From the NCBI GenBank assembly GCA_004296775.1, contig RHGE01000036.1, positions 1 through 60,821 on the forward strand: a stretch of DNA of 60,821 nt, read 5' to 3'. Below the pieces are notes generated by a model that was not told the origin of the DNA, did not search any database, and saw nothing but the letters and a program-made list of their open reading frames with translations. Within the stretch, counting starts at the first letter, position 1, and every line of letters starts with the position of its first letter. Source of the DNA: Marinilabiliaceae bacterium JC017. GTDB taxonomy: Bacteria > Bacteroidota > Bacteroidia > Bacteroidales > Marinilabiliaceae. Positions 17,483 through 26,987 of the stretch are shown one piece after another. Both the position numbers and the translations under genes were made by a program.

Positions 17483-17985
17483 AATCTCTCAGTTCGCAAA
17501 GAAATAAACTTTTAAATGATTTTACAATCCACATTTATAAGGAATTTAAAGCCCATATTACCTTTCATACCCTAACACTATCAACACGTCATGATGAAAA
17601 AAACATAAAACACGAAACTTAAATAATTGTAACAAGCTGACTATAAAACCTATTGCAATTTAAATTTTACAGACAAAAAGGAGGAATGAATAACCTTTTA
17701 ACGATCCCTACTATTAGGGATTAAGTATTCACAAACGCTGCATTTATTTTTATGAAGCTGCCTATTTTTCAGTTTACGGAATAAAAACAGCAGATTTATT
17801 CAGGTTGGAAAAATGTATCTATATACAAATCCATTAAGACGGACGCAAGAATCTATCCCATTATCACCACCTCTCGTCTTCAGGATTCCTGATCATCATT
17901 CAGGCTTCTCGGCATTATGGATGGAGTAATACCAAACCGATTTAACTTCGTCGATTTTCAAAACAGAATAACCTTGATATAAAAA

Positions 17986-18015
17986 AAGAGTCTCAAACTT
18001 TCATTTGAGACTCTT
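17986..18015 (-). terminator. purC terminator
   Basis: A perfect 12-bp stem AAGAGTCTCAAA/TTTGAGACTCTT with a 6-nt loop, followed on the minus strand by a T run. It lies 27 bp after the purC stop. Confidence 0.88.
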
Positions 18016-18042
18016 GAAAAATATGATTACAACAACAAAATT

Positions 18043-18993
18043 TTAAACTCTGCTATTCAAGTAATCCGTTACGTTGGTATTGATTCGTTCAGCCACATTA
18101 GCTGCGTCTGCTTTCACAAACTTATCACCGGTAATGTGCTCAAATAATTCAATGTAACGTTCTGATACCTGCGCAATGAATTCTTCATTCATCTCAGGCA
18201 CCTGTTGTCCCTCTTTTCCCTGGAAGCCGTTCTCAATTAACCACTGGCGAACAAACTCTTTAGAGAGCTGCTTTTGCTGTTCCCCTTTAGCTAAACGCTC
18301 TTCATAGCCTTCAGCATAAAAATAACGTGAAGAGTCAGGTGTATGGATCTCATCGATCAAATAGATCTGACCATTTTTCTTCCCAAACTCATATTTCGTA
18401 TCTACCAGGATCAACCCTTTTTCAGCAGCCATTTCAGTTCCTCTTTGGAACAACTCCCGGGTATATTTCTCCAGCATGATATACTCCTCTTCCGATACTA
18501 ATCCTTGTGCGATAATCTCCTCACGGGAAATATCCTCGTCATGTCCCTGGTCTGCTTTGGTCGTTGGTGTAATAATCGGCGCTGCAAACTTCTCGTTCTC
18601 TTTCATTCCCTCAGGCATTGGCACACCACAAAGTGTACGTTTTCCTGCTTTATATTCTCTCCAGGCATGGCCGGTCAGGTATCCACGAATTACCATCTCC
18701 ACTTTGTACTGCTCACAATTATGACCAACAGTCACCATTGGATCCGGAGTGGCCACTTTCCAGTTTGGAACAATGTCGGCCGTCGCATCTAAAAACTTAG
18801 CTGCAATTTGATTTAGTACTTGTCCTTTGTAAGGTACTCCTTCCGGCAATACAACATCAAATGCAGAGATACGATCTGATACGATCATGACCAATAAGTC
18901 GTCATTGATATTATAGACGTCACGTACTTTTCCTTTATAAACCCCTTTTTGTCCGGGAAACTGGTAATCGGTTCGAACGATTGCTTTATCCAT
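18043..18993 (-). CDS. purC: SAICAR synthetase
   Basis: 316 residues. It joins aspartate to CAIR with ATP in de novo purine synthesis (cytosolic). Conserved pieces are GKVRDVYN at 22-29, [19 protein letters not shown] (about 40-58), [16 protein letters not shown] (96-111) and [13 protein letters not shown] (about 207-219). The length fits the longer, yeast-like PurC form common in Bacteroidota rather than the ~240-residue form. It lies 83 bp after phoH on the same strand; co-transcription is possible. A strong terminator follows. Confidence 0.96.
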   Translation of the reverse strand: MDKAIVRTDYQFPGQKGVYKGKVRDVYNINDDLLVMIVSDRISAFDVVLPEGVPYKGQVLNQIAAKFLDATADIVPNWKVATPDPMVTVGHNCEQYKVEMVIRGYLTGHAWREYKAGKRTLCGVPMPEGMKENEKFAAPIITPTTKADQGHDEDISREEIIAQGLVSEEEYIMLEKYTRELFQRGTEMAAEKGLILVDTKYEFGKKNGQIYLIDEIHTPDSSRYFYAEGYEERLAKGEQQKQLSKEFVRQWLIENGFQGKEGQQVPEMNEEFIAQVSERYIELFEHITGDKFVKADAANVAERINTNVTDYLNSRV

Positions 18994-19076
18994 TACAATA
19001 TTTGGTTGAAAAATTAATAATCCGGTTAATTGTCCTCAAAGATGAAAAAATTCTGACACATCAGAAACCACAAAAA

Positions 19077-20009
19077 TCACTCTTTATCATATGCTTCAAC
19101 AATGTCCTGCACCAAATGGTGACGCACAATGTCCTTCACAGTAAAATTAACCCGCTCAATGCCTTTGATTCCCTTAAGGATACGCATGGCCTGAATCAAT
19201 CCGGAGTTTTGCGGATTTGGCAAGTCAATCTGGGTAATATCGCCGGTTACCACAAACTTGGCATTATTCCCCATCCTGGTCAGAAACATTTTTAACTGGT
19301 TAGTAGTGGTATTTTGAGCTTCATCTAAAATAACAAACGCATTGTTGAGGGTTCGTCCGCGCATGAAAGCCAGCGGGGCAATCTGTATAACCCCGTTATC
19401 CATGAACTCTCTCAACTTGACCGGCGGAATCATATCCTGAAGCGCATCATACAAGGGCTGAAGATACGGGTCAATTTTCTCCTTCATGTCACCAGGCAGA
19501 AAACCAAGCTTCTCCCCCGCCTCTACGGCTGGCCGGCTTAAAATAATCCGCCTGATCATTTTCGCCTTCAGAGCCCGAACCGCCAATGCAATAGCCGTAT
19601 AGGTTTTTCCGGTTCCTGCTGGTCCCACGGCAAAAATCAGGTCATTATGATCAAACACTTTTACCAGCCGCCGCTGGTTTTCGGTGCGTGCCTTTATCGG
19701 CCTTCCACTAATACCAAACAGAATGGTATCCCCCTCACTCTTTGGCATCGACGCCTTATCTCCTGCTAAAATATCTGACACGGCCGCTTCCGTCAGTACA
19801 TTATATTCGTTATAATGCTCAATCAACTGGTTCACCTTCTCTTCAAAGACAGCTACCTCCTCTGCCTCTCCCATAGCTTTCAGCCAGTTGCCACGTCCTA
19901 CAATTTTAAGTTTAGGAAATCGGTTTTTAATGATTTCAAGTTTGGTATTTTTTACTCCCAAAAATTCAACCAAATCAACCGACTCCAGGTAGATGAGTTT
20001 TTCTATCAT
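19077..20009 (-). CDS. PhoH-family ATPase
   Basis: 310 residues with Walker A GPAGTGKT at 129-136 and Walker B VILDEAQN (about 229-236), plus the SRPAVEAGEKLGFLPGD segment typical of PhoH/YbeZ. Members are cytosolic NTPases linked to RNA metabolism and ribosome maturation; YbeZ works beside the endonuclease YbeY, which is not next to it here. The N-terminal ~100 residues carry the KH-like region seen in YbeZ forms. It is divergent from the SAM-hydroxide adenosyltransferase gene, with 116 bp between their starts. Confidence 0.92.
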   Translation of the reverse strand: MIEKLIYLESVDLVEFLGVKNTKLEIIKNRFPKLKIVGRGNWLKAMGEAEEVAVFEEKVNQLIEHYNEYNVLTEAAVSDILAGDKASMPKSEGDTILFGISGRPIKARTENQRRLVKVFDHNDLIFAVGPAGTGKTYTAIALAVRALKAKMIRRIILSRPAVEAGEKLGFLPGDMKEKIDPYLQPLYDALQDMIPPVKLREFMDNGVIQIAPLAFMRGRTLNNAFVILDEAQNTTTNQLKMFLTRMGNNAKFVVTGDITQIDLPNPQNSGLIQAMRILKGIKGIERVNFTVKDIVRHHLVQDIVEAYDKE

Positions 20010-20125
20010 AAAACGATAATAATCCTTAATTTTGCCTCACGCAAAGTAACAACATTTTTTTGCAATTTAAGGAGCATCAATCTATCTTTTGAAGACAGTC
20101 AACACAAAATCCTGAACACGAAATT

Positions 20126-20902
20126 ATGCCAATAATTACCTTACTTTCCGATTGGGGAACACCCAACACGTATTATGGGCAGATAACAGGACGCTTACTA
20201 ACAAATATTCCTGATGCCCGGGTGATTGAACTTTCCCCTGCTGTTCCGGCTCATGATTTGGAACAGGCAGCCTACATTTTGCAACACACCTGTTACCATT
20301 ATCCTGCAGGCACCGTTCACCTGGTTTTTATCGGGTTGAATAAGCCCCAACAGAAAACACTATTAATTCATCACGACGGCCAATTCTTTCTGATGCCTGA
20401 TAGCGGACTTATATCCCTTGTATTTGAATCAAGCCCCCAATGCATATTTGAATTACCACTTGACTATGCCGATGGGATCACCTTTAAGGGACGTATTTCC
20501 TATATCACAGCAGCTACACTCCTGGCAAAAGGCTTAATCCCGGAGGAATTTGCCGTTCAATGTAAAACGTATAATCAATTAAGGCCTGTCCGGCCCACTT
20601 ACAATGAAAATGACATTATGGGACAAATCATTCACATTGATCCCTATGGAAATGCCATTACAAACATTACCAAAGGTCAATTTAAACACCTACAGCAATC
20701 AAGGCCTTTCACTATCTATCTGGAAGACCATTCCAGTAAGATTGAAAAAATCAACGCTGATTATACTAACAAAAACACGGGCGAGCTAATGGCTTTGTTT
20801 AACTCTAATAACCATCTGGAGATTGCTGTTTCACAAGGAAACGCTGCCCAATTACTGAACCTGTCAACGAACTCGGAGATTCGTGTAAAATTTGAAATAT
20901 GA
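20126..20902 (+). CDS. SAM hydrolase / SAM hydroxide adenosyltransferase (DUF62)
   Basis: 258 residues. It starts with the family signature ITLLSDWGTPNTYYGQ (2-18), where Asp-Trp-Gly is in the place of the usual SDFG and Ser-Asp contacts the substrate. It continues with HDLEQAAYIL (48-57) and the central IDPYGNAITNI (about 175-185). The family comprises trimeric enzymes related to fluorinase and chlorinase that split S-adenosylmethionine with water to adenosine and methionine. Its stop overlaps the mazG start (ATGA at 20899-20902), so the two are translationally coupled. Both deal with nucleotide-like metabolites, which may explain the pairing. Confidence 0.9.
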   Translation: MPIITLLSDWGTPNTYYGQITGRLLTNIPDARVIELSPAVPAHDLEQAAYILQHTCYHYPAGTVHLVFIGLNKPQQKTLLIHHDGQFFLMPDSGLISLVFESSPQCIFELPLDYADGITFKGRISYITAATLLAKGLIPEEFAVQCKTYNQLRPVRPTYNENDIMGQIIHIDPYGNAITNITKGQFKHLQQSRPFTIYLEDHSSKIEKINADYTNKNTGELMALFNSNNHLEIAVSQGNAAQLLNLSTNSEIRVKFEI

Positions 20903-21687
20903 CTAACGAACAATTATCACACACATTAACTGTTTTTAAAGAGCTATTAACAATCATGGACGAACTGCGCGCCAAATGTCCATGGGATAAAAAACAAACC
21001 AACGAAACACTGCGCACACTGACCATAGAAGAGACCTATGAGCTGGCCGATGCCATCATCAAAAATGATCCTTCAATGATAAAAAAAGAGCTCGGTGACC
21101 TTTTGCTACACATCGTCTTTTATGCAAAAATCGGTTCGGAACAAGAGGAGTTCACCATGTCGGACGTCATTGAATCACTTAACCAAAAACTCATCTACCG
21201 TCATCCCCATATCTTTGGTGATGTAGAAGTAAAAAGTGCCCGGGAAGTGGAAGAAAACTGGGAACATCTCAAGCTGAAAGAAAAAGGCGGCAACCGCTCT
21301 GTTTTGGCAGGTGTTCCGGAGTCATTGCCTGCCCTGGTAAAAGCCAACCGTATTCAGGATAAGGCCCGTGGAGTTGGGTTCGACTGGGAAGAAAAAGAAC
21401 AAGTATGGGACAAGGTAGAGGAAGAGATGAACGAATTAAAAGTAGAGATTCTGAAAAATGATCAAAAAAATATGGAAGAAGAGTTTGGCGATCTTTTTTT
21501 CTCATTAATCAATGCCGCCCGTCTATACGATATCAACCCGGAGAATGCACTGGAACGCACCAACAGAAAATTCATCCAACGATTTAATTACCTGGAAGAA
21601 AAAACACTTAAAGCCGGACGTAATCTAAAGAGCATGTCATTAACTGAAATGGATGAAATCTGGAACGAAGCGAAAAAACAAAGCTAA
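20899..21687 (+). CDS. mazG: Nucleoside triphosphate pyrophosphohydrolase MazG
   Basis: 262 residues, the usual two-domain MazG length (E. coli 263). CPWDKKQTNETLRTLTIEETYELADAI (about 22-48) is the start of the first MazG domain. EELGDLLLH-like KKELGDLLLHIVFYAKI supplies its metal-binding Glu and Asp. The second domain repeats the pattern with EEEMNELK (about 174-181) and EEEFGDLFFSLINAAR. It hydrolyses NTPs, including aberrant ones, to NMP plus PPi. It overlaps the preceding gene by 4 bp. A 12-bp-stem hairpin follows. Confidence 0.95.
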   Translation: MTNEQLSHTLTVFKELLTIMDELRAKCPWDKKQTNETLRTLTIEETYELADAIIKNDPSMIKKELGDLLLHIVFYAKIGSEQEEFTMSDVIESLNQKLIYRHPHIFGDVEVKSAREVEENWEHLKLKEKGGNRSVLAGVPESLPALVKANRIQDKARGVGFDWEEKEQVWDKVEEEMNELKVEILKNDQKNMEEEFGDLFFSLINAARLYDINPENALERTNRKFIQRFNYLEEKTLKAGRNLKSMSLTEMDEIWNEAKKQS

Positions 21688-21711
21688 TCCTGCGAAAAAT
21701 TTCAACTTATG

Positions 21712-21756
21712 AAAAACAAGTATCAGGATTGATCCCAGTCATGTATACTTGTTTTT
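21712..21756 (+). terminator. mazG terminator
   Basis: AAAAACAAGTAT (21712-21723) pairs perfectly with ATACTTGTTTTT (21745-21756), with a 21-nt loop and a T run in the right arm. It starts 25 bp after the mazG stop. Confidence 0.75.
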
Positions 21757-21904
21757 CACTTATTCACCTTAATCCTTAAGTAACAAAAGTTTAAATAAAA
21801 TTAAACCAAATGCCTTAAATTTAGAATTATGGCATTCTATTTACTAATAAAGCCCATTAATAAATAGAACATCAAAAAATGCCAAATCAAAACCTTATAG
21901 CTTT

Positions 21905-22684
21905 ATGTTGAAGAAATTACTCCTCCTCCTTTTCGTTTCCCTATGGATTACCACGGAGATTAATGCACAGTACACCCAGCCAAAAGACACCTCAAAAACC
22001 TATGGCCCGTTTGAATTACTCACCAGCTATTATGAAACGAATTTCAGACCTTTCAAAAAAAGGAATTGGTATACCGGTACAGCGTTTTCACTGGAAGATA
22101 AAAGCATGGAAAACACCTCCCGCCTGTTTGATAAAGTGCTCACCGGAGACAAATTAGATTACGACCTCACCTTTAAAGGCGGTTATTTTCTAAAAGACTA
22201 TGTCATGGTGGGTTTAGACATTAACTATTCGCAATATAAATTCACCGGCACCGTTTTTCGGGAGCCCGATACCCTTCAGAGTAATAGCATCAAACGGCGG
22301 ACAAAAATTTACCCCAACATCACCACCTACTTCCCCCTCACAAGAAACGAACGCCTCTGATTCTACAATAAATTTGGCCTGGGCATTGGTTTCGGCCATG
22401 ACCTGTCAAGGGATATCAAACAAATGGATGAAATAAACAAAACCTATGCCTCTGTTGTCACTTTTGATATTGGCGTTAGCCCCGGTATCATTTTCTTTGC
22501 CATGGAAAACTTTGCGTTTGAAATGGGTTTAAATCTGATAGGGTACCAACTGGAGTATAAGGAAACAGATAAGAATGACAGTGAGAAATCTTCCTCGCTA
22601 ACCCAAAATGTAAATTTTAAACTCAACCTTCTTTCCCTCAATTTTGGACTGGCCTATTATTTTGGTGCTAAACCACACAAATAA
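21905..22684 (+). pseudogene. Outer-membrane beta-barrel protein interrupted by TGA
   Basis: One reading frame of 259 codons is split by a single TGA at 22358-22360 (codon 152). Upstream is a signal peptide (MLKKLLLLLFVSLWI... ending INAQ) and porin-like strands. Downstream, in the same frame, FYNKFGLGIGFGHD and FDIGVSPGIIFF continue the alternating pattern, and the protein ends with LNFGLAYYFGAKPHK, a plausible last beta-strand. No frameshift is seen. It looks like a recent nonsense mutation (from TGG, CGA or similar) in a ~240-residue OmpW/OmpX-sized barrel of unknown role. Sequencing error or readthrough are alternatives. It lies just before the PCMD lipoprotein on the same strand. Confidence 0.75.
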
Positions 22685-22735
22685 ATTAGTGCTCATGGAA
22701 TGGAAATGATTCTTTTTGACGTAAAATGGCATAAC

Positions 22736-23818
22736 ATGAAAAAAACCAACCTTCTAATAATTGTCTTAAGTATTTTCTTCATCTCCTCCTGTATCAAAGA
22801 AGATTTCTTTGGCTTATCACCTTATGGAAATATCAAAAGCATTGAGGTAAGTAATCAGGCCAAACAGGCGGTGATTGATAATCAAACAAAAACCGTGGAG
22901 ATAGAAATACCCCCCGGCGTGGATCTGAATAATATCGTATTGCAGGAGCTTTCCTTGTCATCCTTCGCCACAGCCGATAAATCAGAAGGTGATCCCCTAC
23001 CCCTTTCGGAACCGGCCCCCATCAATATTACCGCCGAAGACGGAAGCCTGCATACCTGGACCATAAAAGGTGTGGTGGCCACCAGTAATCCACAACTCGA
23101 CAACTCAGATTTTAACCAATGGTACCAGATGCCATCCGGCTACTATGAACCGGGAGAAAACGCTGAAACAACCATTTGGGCCACGGGTAATCCAGGATCT
23201 TACACCCTTAAAATTATTGCCGTCACACCATTGGAAATGACGGACGAGAACCGGGCAGTAAATATGCAAACCATGGATAATGGCCCGTTAGCCGGCATGT
23301 TTGGTGCCCCCATCTCAGCTGGCTCCATTTTCACCGGTAAATTCAACACCGAAAACATTGATCCTTCAAATCCGGCTGCCGCCATTGACTTCGGCACCCC
23401 TTTTGCCGGCAGACCTCAAAAATTCAAGCTCAAATATAAATACAAACCCGGCCCGGAAAATAAAGACAAAAAAGGCAACGTATTACCATTCGATGATTCC
23501 TGCGACATCTATGCCCTATTGGAAGTTAAGTCAGCGGGAGAAATAAAACGCCTAGCCACCGCCTGGTTCAGAAGCAGTGAAACCAAAGAAGAGATGACCG
23601 AAATGGAAGCAGAATTCACCTATGGCCCCCTGGATAACTCTTTCCCCGACTACATGAAACCCAAAAATCATGGTTTCGTGGATGATGGATCCCAGGAGTT
23701 TATCCTCCCAACACACATCACATTTGTGGCTACCTCCAGTTTCGACGGAGACAATTTTGCCGGTGCCATTGGCAGCGAACTCATCATTGATGATCTGGAG
23801 TTCATTTATGAGAAGTAA
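22736..23818 (+). CDS. PCMD-domain lipoprotein
   Basis: 360 residues from the ATG at 22736; the frame is open 12 codons further but the signal peptide starts here. It is a lipoprotein with lipobox ISSC (Cys19), followed by acidic residues, which in Bacteroidota favours export to the outer membrane. Residues ~28-110 look like an Ig-like/DUF-type N-terminal domain (EVSNQAKQAVIDNQTKTVEIEIPPGVD). The rest (from QLDNSDFNQWYQ) matches the PCMD domain (putative carbohydrate metabolism domain), a beta-sandwich thought to bind glycans. It lies 51 bp after the broken barrel gene, perhaps with it in one unit. Confidence 0.82.
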   Translation: MKKTNLLIIVLSIFFISSCIKEDFFGLSPYGNIKSIEVSNQAKQAVIDNQTKTVEIEIPPGVDLNNIVLQELSLSSFATADKSEGDPLPLSEPAPINITAEDGSLHTWTIKGVVATSNPQLDNSDFNQWYQMPSGYYEPGENAETTIWATGNPGSYTLKIIAVTPLEMTDENRAVNMQTMDNGPLAGMFGAPISAGSIFTGKFNTENIDPSNPAAAIDFGTPFAGRPQKFKLKYKYKPGPENKDKKGNVLPFDDSCDIYALLEVKSAGEIKRLATAWFRSSETKEEMTEMEAEFTYGPLDNSFPDYMKPKNHGFVDDGSQEFILPTHITFVATSSFDGDNFAGAIGSELIIDDLEFIYEK

Positions 23819-24279
23819 TGCTGATTAGTGGTTAAAGGCCTATTGGCTTTTAACCACTAACTGATCTTTAATTGACACCAGTATGAAGAGGCAGGTCCGC
23901 ATAACGCTTCCTTGTTCCTTTATCATCCCCTCAATAGCCTTTTCTTCAAAAAAGCCTGACCAATAATCATTCATCCATATTTTTGCCTTAACCATCTAAA
24001 AAAAGAACCTTTTTACAAAAAAACAATGCTTTGCCACACCCTAAATATTTCAATCTGACACTCATTTACAGGTAGCAAACTATAATTCCTCATTCATTTC
24101 TGAGCAATCGTTCGAATTCGCACATAGACCTGTTACATTTTCGCACGAATATCAACATCAAAGACAAGGCATTTCCATCCTAAAATACACCATAACTACT
24201 ACTTACATTCTCTGGCACTCCAATTGCAATACTCTTATCGAACGCAAACTCAATCACATTAACTTTGGAGGAATTAGTC
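23819..24279. other. Spacer with hairpin after PCMD gene
   Basis: A perfect 12-bp stem TTAGTGGTTAAA (23825-23836)/TTTAACCACTAA (23849-23860) follows the PCMD stop closely. It lacks a T run but is the likely terminator. The remaining ~400 bp hold no gene that I can support; the promoter of the WMTDL gene must lie here. Confidence 0.55.
24267..24271 (+). promoter_or_regulatory. Strong Shine-Dalgarno of WMTDL gene
   Basis: GGAGG, 8 bp before the ATG at 24280. Most genes in this window have no such site, which suggests high translation of this gene. Confidence 0.6.
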
Positions 24280-24870
24280 ATGAGAACCACAGAATTAAAA
24301 AAACTAACCGGCTTGTTTTTCAGCTTTGTAGTATCAGTTTTCGTATTGACATCATTTACTGTAACAGGCCAAAGACCTTCAGCTTATACTGAAGAGCATG
24401 TAGAGCAACAAATCGAAGTTGAAGTATGGATGACCAACCTGGAAGGATTCTTCGCTTACGAAGAGGAATCAATAGAAGTAGAATCCTGGATGACTGATTT
24501 ATCTTCATTCTATTCCAATGACGAAGAAGAGATAACAGTTGAAGAGTGGATGTTTACTTTTGCCGACGAAATTGAAGCCCCCCTGGCAATTGAAGAATGG
24601 ATGACCGATCTGAACTCGTATGCTTCCAATGAAGAGGATGAGTTACCCATTGAATCCTGGATGACCAGTCTGGATGAATTCCTGGATATTGAAAACAATG
24701 TTGAGATCAGACTGGCAATGAATGAAGAACAATCAATTGAACTGAAAGAATGGATGACAGATATCAATGAATTTCTGGATCACCTGCCACTTCAAAAACT
24801 GGCCACTATTCAGGCACTATGTTGTGATGAAGAACCACCCACATATACCGCACTTCATACATCTAAAAAA
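24280..24870 (+). CDS. Exported acidic WMTDL-repeat protein
   Basis: Not a family I can name. It has 197 residues from the ATG at 24280, chosen because GGAGG lies 9-13 bp upstream, a clear Shine-Dalgarno that is unusual for this phylum. It has a signal-peptide-like N-terminus (a hydrophobic stretch at ~10-29 ending TVTGQ). The mature part is strongly acidic and made of six degenerate ~20-residue repeats centred on (I/V)E-x-x-WMTDL, with Trp-Met at 50, 70, 90, 107, 127 and 158. The tail carries Cys180-Cys181. It may be a secreted or surface-associated small-repeat protein. It stands alone and ends at a strong bidirectional terminator. Confidence 0.8.
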
Positions 24871-24926
24871 TAATTCTCTCCGCGGTTCTTCATGACACTC
24901 ATTATAAAAAAACAAACTTAACCCCA

Positions 24927-24950
24927 AAAGCCAACCAATCGGTTGGCTTT
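24927..24950. terminator. Bidirectional terminator, WMTDL gene / marC
   Basis: A perfect 10-bp stem AAAGCCAACC/GGTTGGCTTT with an AATC loop and a T run, between convergent genes. Confidence 0.88.
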
Positions 24951-24967
24951 TTCAATTTATCGTCATT

Positions 24968-25606
24968 TTAACAGGCTTTCACCATACTGAGGATAATTGG
25001 TTTTAATCCACTGAAGAAAAACTCCACCGCAATCACCATTACAATCAATCCCATGAGACGCATCATCACGTTAATCCCTGTCTCTCCCAGAAACTTCATG
25101 ATTTTTCCCGAGCTCAATAGGATAATATACGTCAACGCAATCACCAGAAAAATAGCAAAGACTAACACCAACATCATATTGATTGATGAGGCATCCTCCA
25201 TGAGCACAATGGCATTGGTAATAGCCCCAGGTCCACAAATCATAGGAATGGCCAGCGGGGTAACGGAGATGTCATTCACGTAACTTTTCACCTCCGACTC
25301 CTTGATCTTAACTTTACCCAAACGAGCCTGAAGCATATCCATCCCCATTAAAAAGAAGATAACGCCTCCCACTATCCTGAAACTATCAACAGAGATACCA
25401 AAGAACTTAAATAAAAGCTGCCCGGAAAAAGCAAACAGAAAAATGGTAATAAAGGCAGCAAAGCAAGCCTTCTTGGCCGTTCTATTGCGATTATCCTCTG
25501 TCAACTCGGTGGTCATTGTCATGAAAATTGGCATCGCTCCAAATGGATTGATCAGGGTAAAGAATGACGTAAACGCTAAAATGCCAAAAGAAATAAACTC
25601 ATTCAT
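24968..25606 (-). CDS. MarC-family integral membrane protein
   Basis: 212 residues from the ATG ending at 25606 (MNEFISFGILAFTSFF); the frame is open 19 codons further but without a plausible start. Six hydrophobic segments are arranged as in MarC/UPF0056 proteins. LINPFGAMPIFMTMT (about 18-32) and the matching IPMICGPGAITNAIVLM (about 118-134) carry the paired NP-x-x-P and GPG motifs of the family. It is an inner-membrane protein with no proven function (the old link to antibiotic resistance was not upheld). Convergent with the WMTDL gene. Confidence 0.88.
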   Translation of the reverse strand: MNEFISFGILAFTSFFTLINPFGAMPIFMTMTTELTEDNRNRTAKKACFAAFITIFLFAFSGQLLFKFFGISVDSFRIVGGVIFFLMGMDMLQARLGKVKIKESEVKSYVNDISVTPLAIPMICGPGAITNAIVLMEDASSINMMLVLVFAIFLVIALTYIILLSSGKIMKFLGETGINVMMRLMGLIVMVIAVEFFFSGLKPIILSMVKAC

Positions 25607-25887
25607 CGTATTAGATTTATAAAAATAAAAGCTGCCGCCCACTCCAGCTCCTGCTCTACCCAATCATTAACGGCACAGAAATTCAGGCGGCAAATTTGCA
25701 TTTTATAACAGAGATCAACAAGCAATAGATCGTTAGTTTTTAACCGAAAAACATCATTTTAAACTGCAAAATAAAACTCACTCACGATGAATACACAAAA
25801 GCATCACTTATCAGACACTATTTTTCAAACAATTAAACAAATCCTGACCCGGCATGGCATAATAGATAAAAGACAGCAGCTATTCTA

Positions 25888-26640
25888 CTATAAACTCGAC
25901 ATGATCTTTTCAAATCGTTTCTCACTCAATATCTCATGGGTCACAAACCGTCCCTGATAAAACAGGCTGAAGATGGTAAACGGGATGACATGGTTTTGTG
26001 CCTGTTCAACACTACTTATTTTCTCAATCTTCAACGGCATTCCTTTATTATCGGCAATCCTCTTCAATTCGGTATTCACATAATACTCCGTAAAAGGGCA
26101 ACTGTTGGTGTAAAACACGGTAAGTCCTTCCTTATTCTTACACACAGCTTCTTTCGTAACTGATTTAAATACCGGATCGGGCGCATCGGGCTTCAATTTT
26201 TTATACCACAGCTCAAAGTAGGGAGGCCCCACATCGCAACGCTCGAATCCCTGCCGCTGAAAAAACTTTTTATCATTTAAAAAAGGACGCTTCTTTTCGC
26301 CCGTTACCACCACTACCCCATTTTTATCCTTTGAGTCCGCCAGGCAGGCCTGCAACAACTGTTTCCCATAGCCCTGCCCCTTATATTTGCCCGACACCCA
26401 GAAGCAATTGATCATCATATATCCCGGGGCATGAACCGGTGCCCAAACATTTTCAGCCGGGACGTATTCAATAAATACCTTACCACGAACATCGAACTTT
26501 TTAAATACATAACCCCGATCAAATTGTTGGGTTAAAAACTCTTTTTTAGCCTCATAACCGGCCTGACATTTTTTATCCGCAATGGCACAACAGATGTGCT
26601 CCTTTGCAATATTATCAGAATTAAGTGTGATTATTTCCAT
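25888..26640 (-). CDS. GNAT acetyltransferase with YoaP-like C-terminal domain
   Basis: 250 residues. Residues ~1-150 are a GNAT domain with the acetyl-CoA loop GKYKGQGYGKQLL at 84-96. Residues ~170-250 form the YoaP-like domain, starting LTVFYTNSCPFTEYYV with a thioredoxin-like CPFT and continuing VIPFTIFSLFYQGRFVTHEILS. It is a cytosolic protein whose acceptor is unknown; family members are annotated as yoaP-like N-acetyltransferases. It is single, with about 350 bp to the divergent cotransporter gene. A small dispersed CAATAGATCGTTAG motif lies downstream at 25723-25736. Confidence 0.85.
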   Translation of the reverse strand: MEIITLNSDNIAKEHICCAIADKKCQAGYEAKKEFLTQQFDRGYVFKKFDVRGKVFIEYVPAENVWAPVHAPGYMMINCFWVSGKYKGQGYGKQLLQACLADSKDKNGVVVVTGEKKRPFLNDKKFFQRQGFERCDVGPPYFELWYKKLKPDAPDPVFKSVTKEAVCKNKEGLTVFYTNSCPFTEYYVNTELKRIADNKGMPLKIEKISSVEQAQNHVIPFTIFSLFYQGRFVTHEILSEKRFEKIMSSL

Positions 26641-26987
26641 GAGTAATCGAATTAAAACAAATCTAAAAATAGTAATAATAGTTAATCCAAAGTATTATCA
26701 TTTTTCTCCTTCGAACCATCCGATCCCTAAGGATAGAAATACAATTGTCACAAATTTTCGGGATAATTATTTCAAATCCAAAGTTTAGAACTCCCAAAGG
26801 AGTTTAATCCTTATTTCCCTTTCCCTATTACTCCCCTAATGTCCTGTTTATCAAAAAACGATTGAGATTCCATATTCCCCATCCGCCTGATCGCCCCCTA
26901 TTTTGAACACATGACCGCTTCAGAAGTAGCAGGAATCATGAAATGGCCACCAAATTTTATTTACTTTTAGCCAAACTTTTATTTGCG
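26641..26987. other. Divergent spacer
   Basis: It separates the GNAT gene and the cotransporter gene. A short AACTCC-CAAA-GGAGTT hairpin near 26790 is the only structure seen. No gene. Confidence 0.5.

Larger units (their letters stand above)
17423..18042. other. pflB upstream region
   Basis: No gene. It contains the dyad at 17459-17482 close to pflB and the purC terminator at 17986-18015. The rest is AT-rich, and no further structure was recognised. Confidence 0.6.

Noticed and set aside
22358-22360. TGA as selenocysteine
   Set aside because: No SECIS-like hairpin directly after the codon, no Cys homologue context in a beta-barrel strand, and no sel genes seen.
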